Shown piece after piece: positions 57,465-64,000 of a stretch of DNA of 64,000 bases (the stretch's first letter is position 1; every line of letters begins with the position of its first letter). The DNA comes from Primula veris (lineage: Eukaryota; Streptophyta; Magnoliopsida; Ericales; Primulaceae), in contig OY821741.1 of NCBI GenBank assembly GCA_963682055.1, positions 24,684,711-24,748,710 of the forward strand, written 5' to 3'. The translations under genes and the position numbers were made by a program. The notes beneath the pieces were generated by a model, which was given only the letters and a program-made list of their open reading frames with translations, did not search any database and had not been told where the DNA came from.

Positions 57465-57518
57465 TGGTAAGAGCGCTTGCACCAATACTGAACTTCAAGA
57501 GTTTGGTGGTTCGAATCC
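57465..57518 (+). promoter_or_regulatory. tRNA-like Pol III promoter, copy 2
   Basis: A box TGGTAAGAGCG (57465-57475) and B box GGTTCGAATCC (57508-57518), unchanged from copy 1. Confidence 0.45.
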
Positions 57519-57555
57519 ATCCGTTATTTTAAAAAAAAAAAATTGAAGTAAAGTT

Positions 57556-58203
57556 TATGCACTTTGTAGTGATCTATACGCTGTTTAACAATTTTGACTG
57601 AACTAGATGCACTTTTTTACTTAACTGTATGCACTTTAGATTGGCCTATATGCCCTTTATGTTGAATCAGATGCATTTTTGACTAAATTATATGTACTTC
57701 CTATTGAAATAGATGCACTTTTGACTAAAATATATGCAATTTGTGTTGAACTAGATGCATTTTTGACTGAACTGTATGCACTTTCGATTGATATATATGC
57801 ACTTTGTGTTGAACTATGTACTTTTTACAGAACTCTATGCACTTTTGATAGAACTATATGCACTTTGTGTTGAACTAGATACTCTTTTGACCGAACTATA
57901 TGCACTTTCGATTGAACTAAATGTACTTAGTGTTGAACTAGATGCACTTTAAACTGATCTGTATGCACTTTTGATTGAACTATATGAAATTTATGTCGAA
58001 CTATATTCGCTTTTGTCTGAATTGTATGCACTTTCGATTGAACTATATACACTTTTATACTAAACTGCATGTTCTTTATATCAAACTATATGCAATTTTG
58101 ACTAAACTATATGTACTTTTATTGAACTATATACAATTTATTGTGAACTATATGTAATTTTGACTTAACCATATGCACTTTTATTAAACTATATGCACTT
58201 TTT
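57556..58203. repeat. 21-bp minisatellite block B, copy 2
   Basis: The counterpart of 11720-12369, with only scattered substitutions and no change in unit number that I could see. This contrasts with block A. Confidence 0.85.
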
Positions 58204-58610
58204 GATGAAAAAACTCCTTTTCGGTGAAAAAGCCATTTTTTAGTGAAAAAACTGGTTGTTGATGAAAAATAGCTTTTTCGGTGTAAAAAGTCATCTATTG
58301 AAAAAAAAACTATTTGTTTTAATAATTTTTTGTGATTTTTTTAATTTTTCTTTGATTTTTACATTTTTTTTTGTGATTTTGTGATTTTTTTTAATATTAT
58401 TTTTGGTGATTTTTTTTAGAAAAATACATTTTTTGTGAATTTTGTGATATTTTATAATTTTTTGTGATTGTTTTTAGAAAAATACATTTTTCTTATTTTT
58501 TTTTTAATAAAAAATAAAGTTTTTTTTGTGATTGTGATTTTTATAATTTTTGTGTTTTTTTTCAGTTTTATAGAATTTTATTCTAATTCAAAACTAGATT
58601 TTTTCGGTTT
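58204..58610. repeat. T-rich low-complexity tract, copy 2 block B
   Basis: The counterpart of 12370-12770. Confidence 0.75.
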
Positions 58611-58722
58611 TTGAAAGAGACAGTATGTATATTATGTTTTGGGTTGTATACTGACGTTTTGATAATTAAAGTGAATAATTAAAAAGTGATAACTAGAGAC
58701 AATGTGAACTTATAGATGTAAC

Positions 58723-59623
58723 TAGGGGTGGGTTAGGGTCGGGACCCGACCCGACCCGACCCGTAAATACTCAACTCGTATCCCGACCCGATTACTTTTG
58801 GAAGTGAAAAAAAAATCCCGATTCCGACCCGACAGAAGTCGGGACCCGACTTTTTCGGGACCCGAATTTTCGGGATCCGTAGGTCGGGATAGGTTTATTC
58901 CGAATCTCCTGACATATTTTTTTATTTTACGACGTCGTCAATTTTTATTAACAATTTTTATTTGAGAAGTCTAAACATGTTATTAACACGAAACATAATT
59001 CTAGTTTAAAAATAACATTCCTAATAAATGAAAAAAGAAATTAACATGTAATAGAAAAAATAGTGTGAAACTATAAATAATGGAGTAATAAAAAAATTGA
59101 TACGTACGTTTTTTATCAGATTCTTTTAGTATTTAGTTTTATTCACACAAGCAACAATTATCATTATAATTTTTATAATCGAAAAATAATAATTATTTAT
59201 CTTTCTTGAAAATAACAATATAAATTTTTAATTTAAATATATTCTTTATTTTAATAGTTTCATATATTCAATATTATAACTAATATATAAAACAAAAAGA
59301 ATTGTAACTTATAGGGTAGAGTGGTTACATTGTATGCTAGATGTACAATGTTTGATTCTCAGCACTTACATTTAATATAAATTAATTTATATTTTTACAT
59401 AAAATATAAATTAATTTCTATTTTTACATAAAATATAAATTAATTAAAAAATCGGGTCGGATCGGGACACCCGACGAAATCAAAATAGTCACCCGATCCC
59501 GATCCCGAAGTTTATCGGGTCGGGACAAAACCCGACATTTTCAGGTCGGGACTATTGTAGGGTCGGGAAATTTCGCGTCGGGTGCGGGTCGAGACACGGG
59601 TTGAGATTTTTCCCCCAGCCCTA
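58723..59623. mobile_element. hAT-type non-autonomous element, copy 2
   Basis: The counterpart of 12879-13731, with the same GATGTAAC duplications (58715-58722 and 59624-59631). It is 48 bp longer, partly through a duplication near 59400-59440 and additional GACCCGACCC-type units at its left end. Confidence 0.85.
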
Positions 59624-59631
59624 GATGTAAC

Positions 59632-60114
59632 TATGATAAATATAAATTGCTATGGGTTATTTATAGAGAATTCCTTCGTTACCTTTTTTTTAATAATTTT
59701 TAATAACATATCTGAGTAACGTATAACATGATATTATAAAGTATATCCACGCATTTGTATACCATATACATCTGAATCTGATCATCCCCAAAGTTACTCC
59801 AAAGATTGAAAAAATATATATCTTATCTTACTCAGATGACATCTCCATCAGTACAACCTGGCCAAATCAACCCCTAATCGATTAATTTCAACAAGTGATT
59901 TGATCAAGCTTGTATATGATTGCATCGAGATAAAAACTTTATGAAAATATCTTGAACCTCACTTCGTATATTCCTGATAACATAACAAGCCGCGCAATAA
60001 TTCATCTTTATCCCCTTTACTAAATAGTAAAAACAAACTATGACAAACGCCTTATAAACGTGTATACTGTTTTCCAGTTAAGGGAGTCACGTCAGAATTG
60101 TAGATCCGTATGAT
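59632..60114. other. 3' flank of the second SpoU copy
   Basis: Matches 13740-14222. Probable 3' UTR and spacer, with no other gene. Confidence 0.5.
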
Positions 60115-62307
60115 TCAATGTTTCATAAAAAAACTTGTTCTGTGAGACTGTAACATGTACAAGAAAATCCCACCTGCAACTGAAACATTTAGGGACTCAA
60201 ATTCTCCAGCCATGTGTATACTTACAAGCTCACATAATTGCCTAGTTTTCTCCGAAAGTCCACCTCCTTCGCTTCCCAAAACTAAACACAATGGTCTGTC
60301 CGCTAAAAAATCTACAAGTTTTTGAGAAAGGGGTATGACTAGCTTAGATTGCTCATTGCGATCTGGATGACCAGCCAAAATTTTGAAATGGAATATTTCT
60401 ATTAGAGATTGTAGATGAGCCCAAGTACCGGAAACAATTGGAATTTGAAAAGAGGCTCCTCTGCTAGCTCGAAGGGCTTTCTCGTTGAATGGGTCACAAC
60501 AACCAGGAAGAAGGAATATGCCACCCTGTTAGTAATTAATGCAAAAATGATAATTTATTACTTTATGGATACTTAAATAAGAAAGAGAAAAAAAAAATCC
60601 ATGTTGTATACAACTTGATTGTGGATATGGATTTTACGGTATCATTTTACTTGTTGGTACCCAGCGTAAAAACGTTGCCTAAATAATCAATCAAAATTTT
60701 GATTTAAGTTTCATTCTTCCATTTAAACTATACTCCAGTTTAATTCGATAAAGTTGCGTCAGCTCAGTACATGGAGTAGTTATAAGATTGAGAAACAAAG
60801 TTATGCACTACATAAATAAATTTGATTAAATTAACTTTTGTAGCCATTTTCTCAACCAGAGGACATTTTCTCGCCATGTTGATTTAGACAGCTGAAAACT
60901 CTCTTTTCATGACACAGTAGACCCAGTGTTCAGAAAATAGCCTAACCGCAATCTACAGTAGGTCTGGGGACAAATAACTAAAATCTTAGTTATAGGGCGT
61001 AATCCTATTTGCTGTAGCAAAGCAATACAATTGTTTAATTGTCATCAAGATACAGTACCCTTTTCTGCTGTTTTTTTTAATAATGTTATTTTTCCTGATT
61101 ACTTAAGTAGCAACTCTATGAAAATGTAAACTGTAAAGAGAGTGTAGTTAGGAAGGTGCATCACGGGAGCTACCTCTTTTTAGTGCAGAAGGAGCATAAC
61201 CATACATTAAATTTGATTCCAAAATGATCTACTACTAATTTCACCAGCATCATATGAAAGTTTACTCACGATCACGAAGAAAGACAAATAATAAAAATAT
61301 GAAAATAGAGAATCAAATGAAGTGTTTGCAATGGGGCGTCTTACCCATCCAAAAGCCATAGCTGATCTAAGCAAGGTTCCAAGATTACCTGGATCCTGCC
61401 ATTGAACGACTTAATAGTTAGTTGTAATCAAAATTCAAAACAGTATCTTCAAGAAGGAAACAGATCCAACCTAGAAAGCTTAACCCAAAGTTATTTAGAG
61501 TCTCATCTCTTTTTATGCAAGTACTTGACGACTTAGTTCCCGGACATTAGTAGCGGATTTACGATTCCAGCACTTTTTAAATCATATAACCCGATGGGAA
61601 AGTAGTGGGTCTTCAAAAAGTGGCAACTAAAATGTCGAATCTATTCAAAACCTAGTTCATCTGCATTTGATTTCGTAAAAACAAAAAGAGATTCTAGAGA
61701 CTAGTGCAGTACTTAGCACAAACGGTTCTCCTTTATTATCAATCCATTTTCCATGAACCCGCTTAACCATTATACCTATACTTACTCCATTTAATTTTGC
61801 GTGACAATCTAGCACCTGTTTCTGAATTAGTTGTGCAAAATCATAACTGGTGTGTTTGGCTAGGGGTTACCAAGAATCTTAAGCCTCAATACTGTCAAAC
61901 AGTATAATGGCAGGCCTGAGATGGAGTATAGCTTAGTCATTATCTAGAAGAAACCAACAATGCAGCTCATATAACAGGTGTACTTAACTTTAGGAGAATG
62001 AAATTTTACCTGAATCCCATCAAGGACTAAAATCCGTTTTAGAGAGGGAAACAATTTGCACCAGTCCTCTTCTTGCAAGCTACCGTCCAGATTAGAGAAT
62101 GTTGAAGGAATCTTCATCAAAGCAATTGCATCTAAAGAATCAGGTGATTCTAATCCAGATAGCTTCTTCATGACCGCTGAGCTAACACGGAGAGTAGTAA
62201 GGGGAAGAGCATTTAAACCATGAGGAACCTCAGCTTTATCGAGTACAATTAAGCAATTAACCGTAGTGGCTGAGTCCTGATTTAATTCACAATAACTATA
62301 TACTTCC
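60115..62307 (-). CDS. SpoU-family methyltransferase, second copy, exons 2-4
   Basis: Exons 62010-62307, 61345-61395 and 60115-60525 match exons 2-4 of the complete copy, with every splice site conserved. The one coding change I noticed is a Ser-to-Phe change at about residue 269 (LVDS to LVDF), just ahead of motif 2. Motifs DPGNLGTLL, LVLGSEGGGLS and SLNVSVAGG are intact. Exon 1 should lie past the window end in copy 3, so the gene is partial here only because of the window edge. If exon 1 is present, it would encode another 332-aa RNA methyltransferase. Confidence 0.85.
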
Positions 62308-64000
62308 CTGTGAAAATTCACATGTTATTTGTTAGTATTGCATGTTCACCTACACCACGAGCAACGATTCCTTTCACTTTCATTACCATTAGAAAATCAT
62401 GTGATTTTTGTTTCTTAGTTCTTTAGTGCAGAAAAACAAGCAACATGAGTAACTAAGTCCATGAGCAAGGATATATATCATCAAGCCATATTACCAACAT
62501 ATGAAAACAAAAACTTAATGAGAGGAAGAGCAGCATTTTGTTGGTCAGATTTTGTGGCGGTACTAAATTAGAAATGACAAGAAAGGATTTAAGTTTGTGA
62601 AACTTGGACCACAACAGGTAGAACAAATGTCAATTACTAGTATACCAAGAAAAAATAAATTCAAACGCTATAGGTGATGGATCAACACCCTTGTTTTTTC
62701 TTTGACTCGCCGCTTTGTGTAGGTAAAACACAAACTCAATAAACAAGAGTTGTGGCCTCACATACATTACTGGTCAGATAAATGTGAAATTTCGTATCAA
62801 ATAAATCTGAAGCATAATATGAGAGAATAATCGACAACTAAAGCCATATACTTTCCACTAAAAGGAATGATTTAATACTTCCAGTAACCGAATTAGGATT
62901 GTAGCATATAGAATCCAGTTATATAAAGATGGCCCTATGTTTTGATTATAAAAACTTACATCCTATTGTTGGTAGTTTATGGCTTTGGTAGGATCCTGTA
63001 ATCCGATTGCAAAAGCTAATGGGACTATAATGGGACCAGAACGCATAATGGGACTATCTTCAACCAAGAAAAGCTAAATATCCATCACAATTGCACCAGA
63101 ACGTATTTCTAACATTTACTTTACAAAAAACTAAACAAAAATTCAAAAACCAAATATAGATTTGGCCCGCATTCCTTGAGAATGAATAACTTATGATTTT
63201 TAACTTCATCCAATGCTAGGCCATTAATCCAAAATCTGAAGTGGTAATGGTATCTAAAATCGAAAATATTTAATTGTCAAAAGCTGTTTCATTCCTTATG
63301 TGGGCTTCTTGGTGCATATTATAAGCAACTAGGTCGAGTTACTCCAGACTAAATAAAATTTGAAGTTGAGGAGCTTTATCCTTCAAGTTTTTCTGCCTAG
63401 AAATGCAAAAAACTCAGCTCTTACTCTCTCACCTAGATAAATTGCACCTTATGAGGAACTTAAAGATTTGCCAAGTTTAAGGCGGAGACCATAGGCTTGT
63501 TTTGGTGAAATTTTTGTTTATTTGGTTAGTTGCTTATAAGTTTCGATGTCCTTGGGAAATTAAGGTTAAAAGTTGAAATATCTTTTTGTTTTCGACAGTG
63601 AATAGCCACAAAAAGGTTTAAGCTTATTGAACCCCTACTTTTTTCTCTGCCTCAAGTAAGCTACCGTGTACTTTTTTTTAAAGTACTAACCACCTTACAT
63701 TTTGATATGCACTGATAAAATTAGCTAACCTCCATACCCATTTTAGTACTCTATCAAGTACATACCACGAACTAATACTTCTGGTTACATACGTGAGACT
63801 TATCTGTTTAGGAAAAATAAGGACTAATTAGGATATGTTATGTATATTTTTTTTATAGTCAGTGTGTCAATATACATCAATGGGATATAAGGGGCCTGTA
63901 TGAGAATTATTAAGAACGTTTCTTGTTCATTTGTCCACAGTTCTTTTTATTACTACAGGCTAACTATTCGCCGTATCCGTATCATTTAGAATTTCAATTA
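62308..64000 (-). other. SpoU intron 1 (second copy), running off the window
   Basis: The same sequence as 16416-18108. No gene was seen in it. Confidence 0.65.
62662..64000. repeat. Large tandem segment, copy 3 (start only)
   Basis: This matches 1-1339 essentially base for base, and so shows that the array continues. At two sites where copies 1 and 2 differ (near unit positions 485 and 1136), copy 3 has the copy 1 base. It lies inside intron 1 of the third SpoU gene copy, whose exon 1 would be expected about 2.6 kb into the unit, beyond the window end. Confidence 0.93.

Larger units (their letters stand above)
16770..62661. repeat. Large tandem segment, copy 2 (expanded by transposable elements)
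   Basis: This is collinear with copy 1 in three blocks: 16770-23301, 30638-32597 and 56508-62661. It is interrupted by the young copia element (23302-30637) and by a 23.9-kb block of older nested elements (32598-56507). Copy 1 has 2.3 kb of gypsy internal sequence in place of the latter. The length is 45,892 bp against 16,769 bp for copy 1. Confidence 0.95.

Overview
This window is AT-rich nuclear DNA from a flowering plant, most likely a eudicot. The evidence is a four-exon plant-type gene with GT-AG introns, Ty1/copia and Tat-type Ty3/gypsy LTR retrotransposons, a Cassandra element carrying a 5S rRNA-like promoter, and hAT- and Mutator-type MITEs. I cannot name the species.

Layout: the window is a tandem array of one large segment. 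Copy 1 is 1-16769, copy 2 is 16770-62661, and copy 3 starts at 62662 and runs off the end. The window start is arbitrary within the repeat. The only conserved cellular gene I recognise is a SpoU-family RNA 2'-O-methyltransferase on the minus strand. It is complete once: exons 19340-19578, 16118-16415, 15453-15503 and 14223-14633, 332 aa. It is present twice more as partial copies cut by the window edges (exon 1 at 2565-2803; exons 2-4 at 60115-62307). Each gene spans the arbitrary boundary between units.

Copies 1 and 2 share a MULE-like MITE, a hAT-like MITE, two related 21-bp minisatellite blocks, T-rich tracts and one LTR of a Tat-like gypsy element. They differ greatly in length (16.8 against 45.9 kb). 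Copy 2 carries a young, apparently intact copia element (23302-30637: 199-bp LTRs that look identical, TSD TGTAT, open gag and pol). It also holds a 23.9-kb block (32603-56521) that copy 1 lacks. That block contains a decayed gypsy 5' half (33448-36665), a copia fragment joined to it (36685-38714), a minus-strand copia element with both LTRs (39173-46470, TSD TATAT), a hAT element with a nested Cassandra (49148-50506), a near-perfect hairpin (50698-50770) and an inverted decayed relative of the intact copia element (51450-56521).

Copy 1 instead keeps the 3' end of the Tat-like element (7823-10672). It carries three small coiled-coil ORFs running antisense to the element, each with its own TATA box and two with AATAAA signals. 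Copy 2 has only a solo LTR at that site. The two units therefore appear to have lost the same gypsy insertion by different routes.

The best candidates for something new are the triple antisense ORF cassette, a possible splice/polyadenylation switch between Gag and Gag-Pol in the intact copia element, and a set of 3' hairpins in that element whose stems covary.
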